A stretch of 64,000 nucleotides of DNA. It comes from an uncultured Bacteroides sp. (GTDB lineage: Bacteria > Bacteroidota > Bacteroidia > Bacteroidales > Bacteroidaceae). The notes under the pieces were generated by a model that saw nothing but the letters and a program-made list of their open reading frames with translations, was not told the origin of the DNA and ran no database searches. The position numbers and the translations under genes are program-made. The stretch's first letter is position 1, and each line of letters opens with the position of its first letter. Location of the stretch: assembly GCF_963676325.1 (NCBI RefSeq), contig NZ_OY781099.1:806001-870000 (forward strand), read 5' to 3'. Positions 7,772 to 17,117 of this stretch are shown piece after piece.

Positions 7772-9727
7772 TTAGTTATATCCGTAGTAGTTCTTGTAAA
7801 CACCGTTACTTTTCTGAATAGCACTGTTAGGTATTGGAAGAATATAACGTACGGGAGGTAAGTTATTCTTGTCCATCATTGGGATAAAGGTGCCATACTC
7901 GTCAGCCTGAATAAAACCACGGAATGAGAATCTACACTGGTTGTTCGGGCATGACAAGCCTTCGTTATACCATTTGTAGAAATCGGCAACTTCATACCCT
8001 GTCCCTGGTGAATAAGCAAAAGCATACGGATTGTAGAAATCAATAATCTGTAGAGTTGTATTGGGGTAGATTTCCGGATTTTTAGGGTTGTCCGCAATCT
8101 TATAGAACATCTGAAAAGGATAATTATCAAATTCTTCTGTTCCCTCAACACTGTTGTCACCACCGGATGCACATCCCATTGCATAGTATCTCATGAAGCT
8201 TTTGTAAACAACTTCTGAATAAAGATTCCAGCGTACGAGGTCTTTCCAACGCATATTTTCACCACCAAATTCAAACTTACGCTCATCAAAAATCGCTTTA
8301 AAGAAACTTTCTTTTGAAGCAGATGCAGTTGCTACATAGCTATTCACTTTTTCTGCGCGGTCTTCTGTCTTAAATGCACGGTTCCGTACCTCTTTCAAAG
8401 CAGCAATAGCTTTAGCACCATTGGCACCTGACACACCATCTTCAAGTTCGTTAACAGCTTCAGCATACATCAGCAACACATCAGCATAACGCATATATGG
8501 ATAGTTAATACCTGTATTTCCTTTACTGGAAACGCCAAGTGCATTACCCGGTGATGTCCAGAACTTAGACCATTTGTTTGCATGAACGCTATAATCATTA
8601 CGTACAACAGGTTTTCCGTCATAGTTATAATACCACATACCTACCGTCTGGTTCAAACGAAGATCATTACGATCGAAGTCATAGCGGTAAAATGCGTTCA
8701 GGCGAATACCTCCGCCGCTTTCTCCCCATACATTGATATCAGTGGTAATACCATTCAATGTACTTCCACTTGGACCATGTTGATAGCCTACAGAGCCGCT
8801 TCCGTTCTTTAAAAAAGGAATTTCAAAGATTGGATCGTCACTATTGTCAACAAGATAGTTACATTCATCAACAAATACATCTTTGAATGATTTCGTCAAA
8901 TGATGCGTGGATGAACTGATTACAGAATCGGCATAGACTTTCGCAATTTCGTAATAGTCTTTATAATCATTCTGTCGCTTCATAGTACCCACATTCTGTG
9001 GATTGGTTTCATCGGGATAGAGTGAGTAACCACCTCGGGTCAAAGCCATACGAGCAATCATGGCATAACAAAATTCGCGTGAAACACGTTCTATACCATC
9101 AGTATTCTCTCTTGCATAATGCAAATGAGGAGCAGCTTTTCTCAAATCATTGATTAGTGTGGTCAGTATCTCATTTCTGTCAGTTATCGGAATAACCAGA
9201 TTGTCGCCCAAGTCATACGAAGGAGTCAAAGTAAAAGGTATATCACCGCAAAGAACAACTAAATCGTGATAAAACATGGCTCTCAGCACTTTAGCTTCTG
9301 CCAATTGCGCATGAATAAGAGTGTCACCTTTCAAATACAAATCACTTTTTTCCACGCCCTTAACAAAGATATTGGCCCGTTCTATTCCAGTGTAGGCAGC
9401 AGTCCACGCTTTAGAAATGGCAGAACCATTTTGGGTTCCATCAAAACATTTAAAGTCAGAGCCACCCACATTTCTGATTTCCGTGCTGAAAGCAGAAAAT
9501 TCTACGTCGCTATTAAGCGCAAACGCATTCATGTAAGCATCCCCATAAGTGTCACCAGACATTAATGAAGCATAGACAGCGCTCAAATTTCGGTTGATTT
9601 CATCTTTGCTGCCAAAGACGTAATCTTCACCGTATTTGGAATCTGAACTAACGTCCAGGTAATCAGTACATGAGGATAAGCCTGCCAATGAAAACAGGGC
9701 GATAAGTATTAATTTATTTTTTTTCAT
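7772..9727 (-). CDS. SusD/RagB family glycan-binding lipoprotein
   Basis: A 651-residue SusD homologue. Signal peptide with lipobox SLAGLSSC (Cys near residue 20), then the all-helical TPR-like N-terminal domain (AEAKVLRAMFYHDLV at about residues 143-157) and the C-terminal signature with MRYADVLLMYAEAVNEL and FDERKFEFGGENMRWKDLVRW. It sits at the outer face of the outer membrane as the lid of the SusC channel. It lies 24 bp downstream of the susC gene. Longer than a typical SusD (about 500-600), with extra loops. Ligand not predictable. Confidence 0.95.
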   Translation of the reverse strand: MKKNKLILIALFSLAGLSSCTDYLDVSSDSKYGEDYVFGSKDEINRNLSAVYASLMSGDTYGDAYMNAFALNSDVEFSAFSTEIRNVGGSDFKCFDGTQNGSAISKAWTAAYTGIERANIFVKGVEKSDLYLKGDTLIHAQLAEAKVLRAMFYHDLVVLCGDIPFTLTPSYDLGDNLVIPITDRNEILTTLINDLRKAAPHLHYARENTDGIERVSREFCYAMIARMALTRGGYSLYPDETNPQNVGTMKRQNDYKDYYEIAKVYADSVISSSTHHLTKSFKDVFVDECNYLVDNSDDPIFEIPFLKNGSGSVGYQHGPSGSTLNGITTDINVWGESGGGIRLNAFYRYDFDRNDLRLNQTVGMWYYNYDGKPVVRNDYSVHANKWSKFWTSPGNALGVSSKGNTGINYPYMRYADVLLMYAEAVNELEDGVSGANGAKAIAALKEVRNRAFKTEDRAEKVNSYVATASASKESFFKAIFDERKFEFGGENMRWKDLVRWNLYSEVVYKSFMRYYAMGCASGGDNSVEGTEEFDNYPFQMFYKIADNPKNPEIYPNTTLQIIDFYNPYAFAYSPGTGYEVADFYKWYNEGLSCPNNQCRFSFRGFIQADEYGTFIPMMDKNNLPPVRYILPIPNSAIQKSNGVYKNYYGYN

Positions 9728-9751
9728 GTTGTAATCTCATTTATAGCGGGA

Positions 9752-12700
9752 TTAGAATGTAATATTTAAACCAAATAAGAAGTTACGGCTTCGTGGATAA
9801 CGGTTGTAATCCACGCCCGGAGTCAGACCAGTCTGCACGTCCACTTCAGGATCATATCCTGAATATTTGGTCCAAAGGAATAAGTTATAACCGCTTGTGT
9901 AAAAACGAAGGCGTTCAATGCCTAAATGCTGGCTCATTCTCTTAGGTAAAGTATAACCAATAGTTACGTCTTGCAAGCGAAGGAAAGAACCATCTTCAAT
10001 AAATTTATCGATAGCCACTTTCTTACCTATATCAACAGGGCTAAAAGTCGTAGCCTTAGAGTTGATATCAATATACTCGTCTACACACCAATAGGTGTTG
10101 AGCATACGATCACCCTGGTCATTGGCATAACGCCAGCGGTTAGGTTCTGCAAATTCGGCCAATACATTATAGTAATTATTGCTGTTTCCCTCAAACGAAG
10201 ATAAAGTATAACGAGTAGCGTTATTTACATCGAAGCCATACATGTATGCAAAGTTACATGAAAAATCAAAACCCTTCCAGGAACCATTAAAACCGAAACC
10301 TCCGCTAAACTTAGGATTCGTATTACCTATAACTACCTTATCATTGTCATTAACAATATTCACGTCTTGTTCGCCATCCACACCATCTACAAAGTTTTTG
10401 AACTTGAGTTTACCTGGCGCTGTACCAAATAATGCATTACAATTTACGGTACCTTCTTTGGCTTCATAATTATAATTGTTTGTCTTGTTGAACTCATTGA
10501 ATCCGTAAAGGCCGTCAGAAACATAGCCATAGATAAGTCCCAGCTGATCTCCTACTTTAAGGCAGTAGTCATAGTCGGACGATTTCCAGCGAGACGACGT
10601 TGCCCAAATCACATCATCTACACCATTCAACTTGTCAATACGAGTTTTATTAGAGCCGAAAGTGAAATTTCCGTTCAATTTGAAATCACGATTGTCCACA
10701 ATGGTTGCGTTGATAGTTAGCTCAAAACCGCGGTTAGTAACCTGACCAATATTCTGCATCTGCCTGGTGTAACCAGCTGTCAAAGGAATCTCACTTTCAT
10801 AAAGCAAGTCGTGAGTGGTATTCCAATATATTTCCGGAGTAACAGTTAAACGCTCACCAAATAAGCCTAGATCGATGGCGAGGTTGCGCGTCATAGTTGT
10901 CTCCCATTTAATTTTTGTATTCGGGAAAGTACTACCGCCTGCATTGACATAGTATTCATAACCTTTTTCATTCTTTTCACCCCAACCAGGGCCACCTGAT
11001 GAATTAATTACATACTGATAGCGCCACATGTCGTCAGTTATACGGTTATTACCTGCCATACCAACAGCCGCACGGATTTTCAAATTAGAAATAGATTTTA
11101 TATCCTCCATAAACTTCTCTTTTTTCACTACCCATGCACCCGATATAGCAGGAAAGTATCCCCATTGGTTGCCCGGTGCAAATTTTGTAGAACCATCAGC
11201 ACGAAATGTAGTGGATACCAGGTATTTGCGATCGAAGTTATAATTAGCCTGACCAAAGAAAGAGGCTGTTCTGTCAGGAGATGAAATGTAAGAGGTAGAA
11301 CTATAAGGAGTACCCAACCCCATATTGCTTAAAGCTTTTGTAGGACTGATTTCTTTCGGTAAATAACGAACATTGAAATCACTTCCATGACTTTGCGAGT
11401 GCTGCACTTCCTGACCTAGCAAAAATGATAGGTTGTGTTGCTTATTCAAGGTAAGGCCATAACTCAAAGTGTTTGTCCAGATATAGTTGTCCGTTCTATT
11501 ATTATTCTTATCAGCTACAGGGCGTTTATCATAAGCGCCTGAAGTAAGATAACCCCAGAAACGATCCTGGTTAGAAAAACCCATACTCAACATTCCTTCT
11601 GTACGAAATTGAAGTCCTTTCATAATAGCCCATTCCAAAGAGACTTGATTGGTAAAGGTATAAGAGTGCTGCAGGTTATAATTCTGATCAATTTGTCCTT
11701 TGGGATTTGTCAACTGGAAAAATTTCTCTTCTTCCGGGTCAATTGTTTCCGGAGCACGGTTCGCAAAGTCGCGCAACCCGTTGGTTGGGCGATAACGAAG
11801 AATGTCAATGATACCACCATTACCTACATTATCAGCGCCGGCACCAGCTGTACGGCGATAACTTATACGCGAATTGACCAATAACTGTACTTTTGGAGAA
11901 AGTTGAGCGTTAAATTTCATATTCAGGTTGGTGCGACGCACCCCTGAACCAATCAACACACCATTCTCGTCATTGTGAGTCAGTGAGGTGTTAAATTTCA
12001 ATTTCTCGCTACCACCCCCTACAGTCACATTATACATATAACTCATAGGATGACCACCCAAAATTTCGTCCTGCCAGTCAATACCTTGCACATTCTTGTA
12101 GAGATCAAAATCCTGAGGATGACCGAAGTTATCACGGAACTTGTAATTTTGGGTATTATCACCTACCACATTATCATATTGCAATTTTACATAATCGTAC
12201 GGATCCAGTAAATCCAGTTTGCGGACAAGTGATCTTACTTGAGCATAAGTATTGAAATTGACAGATAATTTACCTTCCTGAGCCGACTTGGTAGTCACAA
12301 TTATTACACCGTTACCACCTCTTGCTCCATAGACAGCTGTCAAAGAGGCATCTTTCAATACATCTATTGATTGAATATCAGTAGGAGGAATATCATTGAT
12401 ATTATTAGCCTGAAAGCCATCGACAATATAAAGAGGCTGATTACTTTGTGTTACTGACGTACCCCCACGAACCCTGATGTTAATTTCGGCTCCAGGTTCA
12501 CCATCTAGGGTAGTAACTTGCACACCGGCAATCTTACCCTGAAGAGCTTCAGCTGCCGAAGCAACCGGTACGCGAGCCAATGAAGCTCCTGAAACGGAAC
12601 CTACCGAGCCGGTCAAGTCGGCTCTCACCTTACTGCCGTAGCCGATAACTACAACCTCATTCAAAGCAGTTTGGTCGTCTTCCATCGTGATTTTTATTAC

Positions 12701-12985
12701 TTTTCCTGCTACTGCTGTTACTTCCTGTGGCTTCATACCAATGTATGAAATCACCAGTCGTTTACCGGAATCTGAAACTTTCAATGAAAAGTCACCGTTC
12801 AGATCGGTTGTCGTTCCATTTCTTTTAGAATTTTTTTCTAAAACAGAAGCTCCAATAATTGCTTCTCCGGAACTATCCACCACCTTACCTTTTATAGTAA
12901 CGGCTTGAGCAAAAAGTTCTGGCGGTACTGATAGCATAAATATCAATAGGAGTAGTACCCACCGAAAATTTGTTTTGTTAATCAT
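9752..12985 (-). CDS. SusC/RagA family TonB-dependent outer-membrane transporter
   Basis: A 1077-residue transporter: signal peptide, an N-terminal carboxypeptidase-D-like regulatory domain (TIKGKVVDSSGEAIIGASV), the TonB box/plug junction ALNEVVVIGYGS, plug with RVRGGTSVTQSNQPLYIVDG and LKDASLTAVYGARGGNGVI, then a 22-stranded barrel ending in FLFGLNITF. It imports oligosaccharides with the SusD lid, powered by TonB-ExbBD. It is first in a three-gene operon. No enzyme or regulator gene is adjacent, so degradation or control must be encoded elsewhere or is missing. Confidence 0.96.
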   Translation of the reverse strand: MINKTNFRWVLLLLIFMLSVPPELFAQAVTIKGKVVDSSGEAIIGASVLEKNSKRNGTTTDLNGDFSLKVSDSGKRLVISYIGMKPQEVTAVAGKVIKITMEDDQTALNEVVVIGYGSKVRADLTGSVGSVSGASLARVPVASAAEALQGKIAGVQVTTLDGEPGAEINIRVRGGTSVTQSNQPLYIVDGFQANNINDIPPTDIQSIDVLKDASLTAVYGARGGNGVIIVTTKSAQEGKLSVNFNTYAQVRSLVRKLDLLDPYDYVKLQYDNVVGDNTQNYKFRDNFGHPQDFDLYKNVQGIDWQDEILGGHPMSYMYNVTVGGGSEKLKFNTSLTHNDENGVLIGSGVRRTNLNMKFNAQLSPKVQLLVNSRISYRRTAGAGADNVGNGGIIDILRYRPTNGLRDFANRAPETIDPEEEKFFQLTNPKGQIDQNYNLQHSYTFTNQVSLEWAIMKGLQFRTEGMLSMGFSNQDRFWGYLTSGAYDKRPVADKNNNRTDNYIWTNTLSYGLTLNKQHNLSFLLGQEVQHSQSHGSDFNVRYLPKEISPTKALSNMGLGTPYSSTSYISSPDRTASFFGQANYNFDRKYLVSTTFRADGSTKFAPGNQWGYFPAISGAWVVKKEKFMEDIKSISNLKIRAAVGMAGNNRITDDMWRYQYVINSSGGPGWGEKNEKGYEYYVNAGGSTFPNTKIKWETTMTRNLAIDLGLFGERLTVTPEIYWNTTHDLLYESEIPLTAGYTRQMQNIGQVTNRGFELTINATIVDNRDFKLNGNFTFGSNKTRIDKLNGVDDVIWATSSRWKSSDYDYCLKVGDQLGLIYGYVSDGLYGFNEFNKTNNYNYEAKEGTVNCNALFGTAPGKLKFKNFVDGVDGEQDVNIVNDNDKVVIGNTNPKFSGGFGFNGSWKGFDFSCNFAYMYGFDVNNATRYTLSSFEGNSNNYYNVLAEFAEPNRWRYANDQGDRMLNTYWCVDEYIDINSKATTFSPVDIGKKVAIDKFIEDGSFLRLQDVTIGYTLPKRMSQHLGIERLRFYTSGYNLFLWTKYSGYDPEVDVQTGLTPGVDYNRYPRSRNFLFGLNITF

Positions 12986-13095
12986 AGATTAAAATGGTTT
13001 TTTTAGGGACTTAAAATTCTGTCTGTTTGTATTCAATAACAAGTCCCTATTAGTCATTGAATACAATTGAAAATGATTTTAGCATCGTGAACTAA

Positions 13096-13116
13096 CCGTT
13101 AACGTGTCTTTAACGG
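13096..13116. repeat. Inverted repeat in the susC upstream region
   Basis: CCGTTAA and TTAACGG, perfect 7-bp arms with a 7-base loop (CGTGTCT), 111 bp upstream of the susC start. It could be an operator or a leader stem-loop. A -7-like TAATTTTG (minus strand, 13198-13205) lies further upstream but lacks a good -33. Confidence 0.45.
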
Positions 13117-13291
13117 CTTCTGGCTTTCGCTGTGGTTTTGTGGTACATTTGTGTTTTTCTGATTTCATTAGGTTTTATAAAAAAAATAAATATTTAACAA
13201 AATTAGTATATTTTGATAATTCCAGGGTGTAATAAATGATCTAATAGGTGCAATAATTAGTTTCAATAGTTCTTTGAGGCAGGAGATATGA

Positions 13292-13398
13292 ATGTCTCAT
13301 ATAATCTATCTTCCGAGTCTGGGTGCTGGTTTTAGCTATCTAACCACAGTGCTGGATTTATTTGACAGGAAAGTTTTTGGTTGGAGTATTAGTGATTC
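13292..13398 (+). pseudogene. Relic of an IS3-family transposase (integrase core)
   Basis: One frame reads IYLPSLGAGFSYLTTVLDLF then DRKVFGWSISD, which matches the DDE integrase core of IS3-family OrfB (typically YIPT..G..YL..V.DLF.RK..GW..S). Only about 35 codons remain, with no flanking coding sequence or inverted repeats seen. The relic ends directly before palindrome array B. It is a decayed insertion sequence fragment. Confidence 0.75.
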
Positions 13399-13403
13399 CA
13401 TAT

Positions 13404-13503
13404 TATACCCGTTTGGGTACAATTATAGAATTTGAAGTGTAATTTGTACCCTTTCGGGTATAATTTTATGTCTTTATAGGTCGTTTATACCCGATTGGGT
13501 ATA
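13404..13503. repeat. Array B: three palindromic sites at 41-bp pitch
   Basis: Sites at 13404-13421 (TATACCC-GTTT-GGGTACA), 13445-13462 (TGTACCC-TTTC-GGGTATA) and 13486-13503 (TATACCC-GATT-GGGTATA, perfect 7-bp arms). The pitch is exactly 41 bp, with 23-bp spacers that differ from each other and from those of array A (688-787). Both arrays are preceded by TTCCATAT. The array lies about 420 bp upstream of the susC start and 190 bp past the end of the HsdR-N-like gene. Confidence 0.85.
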
Positions 13504-13552
13504 AAATAAGGTATTTAAATATCGGTTGAATGCTGTTTGCCTTTTTCTGAAA

Positions 13553-13600
13553 TAAAAAACGCCCTCCAAGTATGCTGCCATAAGGCAAGCCTGGAAGGCT
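13553..13600 (-). terminator. Terminator after the HsdR-N-like gene
   Basis: On the minus strand an imperfect stem pairs GCCTTCCAGG with the later CTTGGAGGGC, with an inner GGC-rich helix (TGCC/GGCA around TTAT), followed by GTTTTTT. It lies about 95 bp past the stop of the gene ending at 13694. Confidence 0.65.
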
Positions 13601-13693
13601 TATTATTCTTTGATACAATCTCTTTATAGTCTTACAAATCTACTTTTTAAATAAGAAGTGTCAATACAACTTATATATAGATCATTTTTTAAT

Positions 13694-14761
13694 TTACTCT
13701 TCTTGTTTTTTGTCATAGATGCTAATGATATCAATTAATTCTTTTGAGTAATTATAAATGTCGTCTAAACTCGAGATTTCATTCTTTGTTTCTTTTTTGT
13801 TTTCGTCGAAAGTGGCTATGTATTTTTTATTTCCATTAAAGTACATTCTACAGATAGGTTTTCTATTATTGTTATCAAATAGAATAGCAAAATATGTTTG
13901 AGCATCTCTATAAACAATTCTAGAAACATCTGTTACAGAACGAAGTATTGCCTTTACAACCATATAACTTTCAATTTCCTCTTCAGTAGTTATGATTTTA
14001 CTATCCTGTTGTTCTTCTGAAATTACAGTTATGTCTTTTGCTTCTGCATCTTCTGTTTGCATAGCTGATTTCAAACGTTCAGAGATCAAGTCATTTATGT
14101 AACTAGCTATAGAACGTTTTGTTAAATCTGTAAATTCCTCTAAAAGTTTAGCAGTAATAATACTATCGTAAACTTGCTTTGCGAAGTACTTAACAAATTC
14201 AGGATTTGGATTAGAGAATTCTGCAGCCAAAAGAGTTTTCAATTCACCCGTATATTTTAATTCGCTTGCAGAGCTAAGAATTCTATCAATATCAAAATAT
14301 GATTTATGGAACTTTTTTAATTCCTCAATCTGATTATCTTTTATATCGGTTATGTCTATTTCTAAGAATGGTTTTTTATCCATTATATTAGGTTCAATAA
14401 GATCTGTATAGAATTTATAAACGATTCCATTAGTTAGCAATCCGAATTTAGCTTTCGATACATGGAAATATCTTAATAATTGATTGTCGTTCAAAGTTAG
14501 GTTTTGAGTCCAGTGTTTACATTCAATCAATAGGATTGGAGAACCATCTTTCATGATTGCATAATCTACCTTTTCTCCTTTTTTGGTTCCAATATCACAA
14601 GTCATTTCTGGAACTACTTCAAGAGGGTTAAAAACGTCATAGCCAAGTGAATTAATAAATGGCATGATAAATGCATTTTTTGTTGCTTCTTCTGTACAGA
14701 TGCTGTCTTTAAGCTTCTCAACTCTGTTTGAAAGTTGATAGATTGAATCTTTGAAATCCAT
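13694..14761 (-). CDS. Solo type I restriction HsdR N-terminal-domain protein
   Basis: A 355-residue protein whose first 170 residues form a PD-(D/E)XK nuclease-like domain as at the N-terminus of type I restriction subunit R: EKVDYAIMKDGSPILLIECKHW supplies the D...E-x-K core (VDYA, then IECK). There is no helicase, and no hsdM or hsdS gene nearby, so this is the stand-alone family, not a complete restriction system. The C-terminal part is charged and helical, with a final beta-rich domain (RKPICRMYFNGNKKYIATFD). Very AT-rich codon use compared with its neighbours, and it sits next to an insertion sequence, both consistent with transfer. A defence or DNA-repair role is possible but unproven. 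Confidence 0.8.
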   Translation of the reverse strand: MDFKDSIYQLSNRVEKLKDSICTEEATKNAFIMPFINSLGYDVFNPLEVVPEMTCDIGTKKGEKVDYAIMKDGSPILLIECKHWTQNLTLNDNQLLRYFHVSKAKFGLLTNGIVYKFYTDLIEPNIMDKKPFLEIDITDIKDNQIEELKKFHKSYFDIDRILSSASELKYTGELKTLLAAEFSNPNPEFVKYFAKQVYDSIITAKLLEEFTDLTKRSIASYINDLISERLKSAMQTEDAEAKDITVISEEQQDSKIITTEEEIESYMVVKAILRSVTDVSRIVYRDAQTYFAILFDNNNRKPICRMYFNGNKKYIATFDENKKETKNEISSLDDIYNYSKELIDIISIYDKKQEE

Positions 14762-15043
14762 AGTACAATGTTTTAGTTCTTAATAGAAAATTAATTTAAG
14801 GAATATTTATTGTAAAATATTTATAAATCACAAGTATAACTATTTTATTTTGCAATACATCTAATTTTTATAAATTAATTATCTGTTATGCTATAATGTT
14901 ACAATAATAAGATGTAATTTTCCTCTCTTTTATCATAGTCAGTTTAATTATTATCACTTATTATTTTTTTGTTGATGATTATTATCTGATAACTATTTTC
15001 CTATTCTGATGAGATTATTCATAATTACAATCCATACACAAAC

Positions 15044-17019
15044 GGTTCTTCGTCACTTTAGGTGCAAGCTATTAGGTTTTAAACGCAATGAGTTTGACAT
15101 TAAGTAGTCTATAGCTTGCCCTATTAAACATCTGCCTTTTGATGGCCTTTATTTTATTGACAGTTCCTTCCAAGAGTCCGTTGTTCAAATAAATATCCAT
15201 TGCATTTTGCACCGCTTGTTGGTCTGCTTTTATTCCACAAGCAAATGTCTTCATGGCTTTTGAATCACATTCCATAGCCTGTTTTATCCAATTTTCCAGA
15301 GACCATTGCTTGGGATTTCCTTTTATCATTTCCCTGAATCTCAATCCTAATGTTATGACCTGTTTTATTAATGGATTCTTCAATAAAGCAGTAAGACTTT
15401 GCACGGCGGATTCCCCTTTCAATATAAATCTCCGTATACTCCTTATTGATGCATGTTTTTTGTTTTTTCTTTCAGCTATATTTTTGTTATATTTCCTGAT
15501 TTCCCGTAGCTCTTGCTTTATTTTGTTTCTGATTCCTATCGTGGCAGCCGAGATTGCAATCGTATCCATTTTGCTTTCCATTTTCTTCTTCAATTTCTTT
15601 ATATCCGTACATCCATGGCTGATTTCCAAAGCCAGTTCATCGACATGTTTTAATATACTCTTTTGCTGCGCAGACATATAATCCTTGCCTGTATGGTGAC
15701 GTACCAAACGCCAGATAACCTGTGAATGCACTCCTAATTGGCGGGCTGTTTCTGAAATGCTCATTCCTTTTCTGATAAGGCTATCTGCTTGCACAAACAG
15801 GTTCAGTTTATGTCGATGTCTGGCATCCCCCAGGCCATAAAGAGCTTCCATGATTTTGGTTCTGCATTCTTCCGTGGAGGGATAAGAATAAGTTTGCTTA
15901 TGTACACTTAGCCGCGATAATGAGGCTATTTCTTCCGTCAGAGCATCCACCAGATTCTTTATCAAATGGAATCTGTCACAGATTTGGGTAACACCGGGTA
16001 GGATACGATTAATAGCTTCAACAAAGTTTCGCCCCCGGTCTCGGGTTATATATTGTATCTGAGGATTATTTCGCAAGAACTGCTCTAATTCATCCCCCTC
16101 CCGGCAAGGAAGTACCGCAATGGGACGATGGGTCATCTGGTCTACAATAACACTCCCATATATATGCCCTTTCTTCTGTGCAAAGTCATCTATACCTATA
16201 GCCACAGGTAGAGAATTACTACTTTTTGAGGGCAATTCCTTGTGAGCACTCCGTAGACAGGCAGATTGACTGCAGAAGATGTTCTGCCCGTGTAAAAGCT
16301 CACTGGCAGTACGGGATGTGACTTTTAGAGATACTTCACGGATACGTTCCTCTACCTCCAGAGTGTTGCGGCCATAGGGAGAAGCCAGGCAGGAATGGTC
16401 CTCACTAAAGACCTTGCGGAGACAATGCTCATTTCGGCAACGAAATTTGCGGGTTTTGACCCGTAGAGTCAGGGGATGATTAAATATTTCTGAGCCCTGA
16501 AGTTGGCGTATATAGTGCCCATGTAAGCTTTGACTCAAACAACCACAGGCCGGACAGCGGCTACTATTAGAGTTACGGGACAATTCTACAGTGTACGATT
16601 TTCCACTTATAGAGACTCTATCCTGGCGATAATGGGGAATATGAAGTTTAAAAGATATAGTTGATTTCTTTTTGTTAACATTGACGTAAATAGGCTTATT
16701 TGTAGTAACTTTGCCAACTGTAGATATGCTTTGATTCATTGGAGTCTTGATGCTTTGGTCAGCTTAAAGATACTGATTTTCAAGCATATCTACAACTTTT
16801 TAAACACTTCATTCTCTGATAATCAGATAGATACAAATCTTTAGATGGCTTAATTATAGAGGTTGTTAGAAATTTCAATAGAACTTCCCTTTATCACGAC
16901 TTTTGACAATATCATGACTTTAGATAACGGGGCATAATATTCAAGATAGAAAAACATTTGAAATGCCTATGAATAAAGACTTTTATCTGAATAGCTTGCA
17001 CCTAAAGTGACGAAGAACC
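15044..17019 (-). mobile_element. Complete ISL3-family insertion sequence
   Basis: A 1976-bp element. Its ends are perfect 30-bp inverted repeats (15044-15073 and 16990-17019, outer end GGTTCTTCGTCACTTTAGG). Flanks ACACAAAC (15036-15043) and ACACAAAA (17020-17027) fit the 8-bp target duplication usual for ISL3, with one later change. It holds one transposase gene whose stop codon lies inside the left inverted repeat. The 250 bp between the transposase start and the right repeat hold no further gene. A MITE with the same ends is at 39498-39662. Confidence 0.93.
15072..16739 (-). CDS. ISL3-family transposase
   Basis: A 555-residue transposase. The N-terminal part has the ISL3 zinc-finger: CPACGC followed by CRNEHC near residues 58-105. 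The DDE domain shows IGIDDFAQKKGHIYGSVIVD (first Asp), then TRDRGRNFVEAI with RFHLIKNL (second Asp region), and a C-terminal part with NGLLEGTVNKIKAIKRQMFN holding the catalytic Glu (EG.(N).IK.(I)KR signature). An HTH-like stretch (GMSISETARQLGVHSQVIWR) interrupts the middle, as in this family. The frame is intact and both inverted repeats are present, so the element may still be active. Confidence 0.95.
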   Translation of the reverse strand: MNQSISTVGKVTTNKPIYVNVNKKKSTISFKLHIPHYRQDRVSISGKSYTVELSRNSNSSRCPACGCLSQSLHGHYIRQLQGSEIFNHPLTLRVKTRKFRCRNEHCLRKVFSEDHSCLASPYGRNTLEVEERIREVSLKVTSRTASELLHGQNIFCSQSACLRSAHKELPSKSSNSLPVAIGIDDFAQKKGHIYGSVIVDQMTHRPIAVLPCREGDELEQFLRNNPQIQYITRDRGRNFVEAINRILPGVTQICDRFHLIKNLVDALTEEIASLSRLSVHKQTYSYPSTEECRTKIMEALYGLGDARHRHKLNLFVQADSLIRKGMSISETARQLGVHSQVIWRLVRHHTGKDYMSAQQKSILKHVDELALEISHGCTDIKKLKKKMESKMDTIAISAATIGIRNKIKQELREIRKYNKNIAERKNKKHASIRSIRRFILKGESAVQSLTALLKNPLIKQVITLGLRFREMIKGNPKQWSLENWIKQAMECDSKAMKTFACGIKADQQAVQNAMDIYLNNGLLEGTVNKIKAIKRQMFNRASYRLLNVKLIAFKT

Positions 17020-17117
17020 ACACAAAAACGATTCTCATCCCTCACTCCCTCACTATCTCTTACAACTAATTGACAAACAATAAATTACCCAGTGATGGAT
17101 GAACTTTCATCCATCAC
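17020..17117 (-). repeat. Degenerate copy C of the dispersed hairpin repeat, cut by the ISL3 element
   Basis: Read on the minus strand: a perfect 10-bp hairpin (GTGATGGATG/CATCCATCAC, loop of 6), about 36 bp of AT-rich sequence, GTGAGGGAGTGAGGG, 8 bp, then CGT-TTTTGTGT where the ISL3 element begins. Copies A (21459) and B (39395) have the same order with the same GTGAGGGAGTGAG core. The rest of the gap to 17403 shows no gene that I can support. Confidence 0.65.

Noticed and set aside
13404..13503. CRISPR-like repeat/spacer layout
   Set aside because: Only three 18-bp units with AT-rich 23-bp spacers, no cas genes, and the units vary inside the arms. A palindromic operator or dispersed element fits better.
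15253..15681. 142-codon frame on the plus strand inside the IS
   Set aside because: Antisense shadow of the transposase gene; hydrophobic low-complexity translation without features.
13694..17019. A restriction-modification or defence island
   Set aside because: Only a solo HsdR-N-type gene is present; no methylase, specificity or helicase gene, and the neighbour is an IS.
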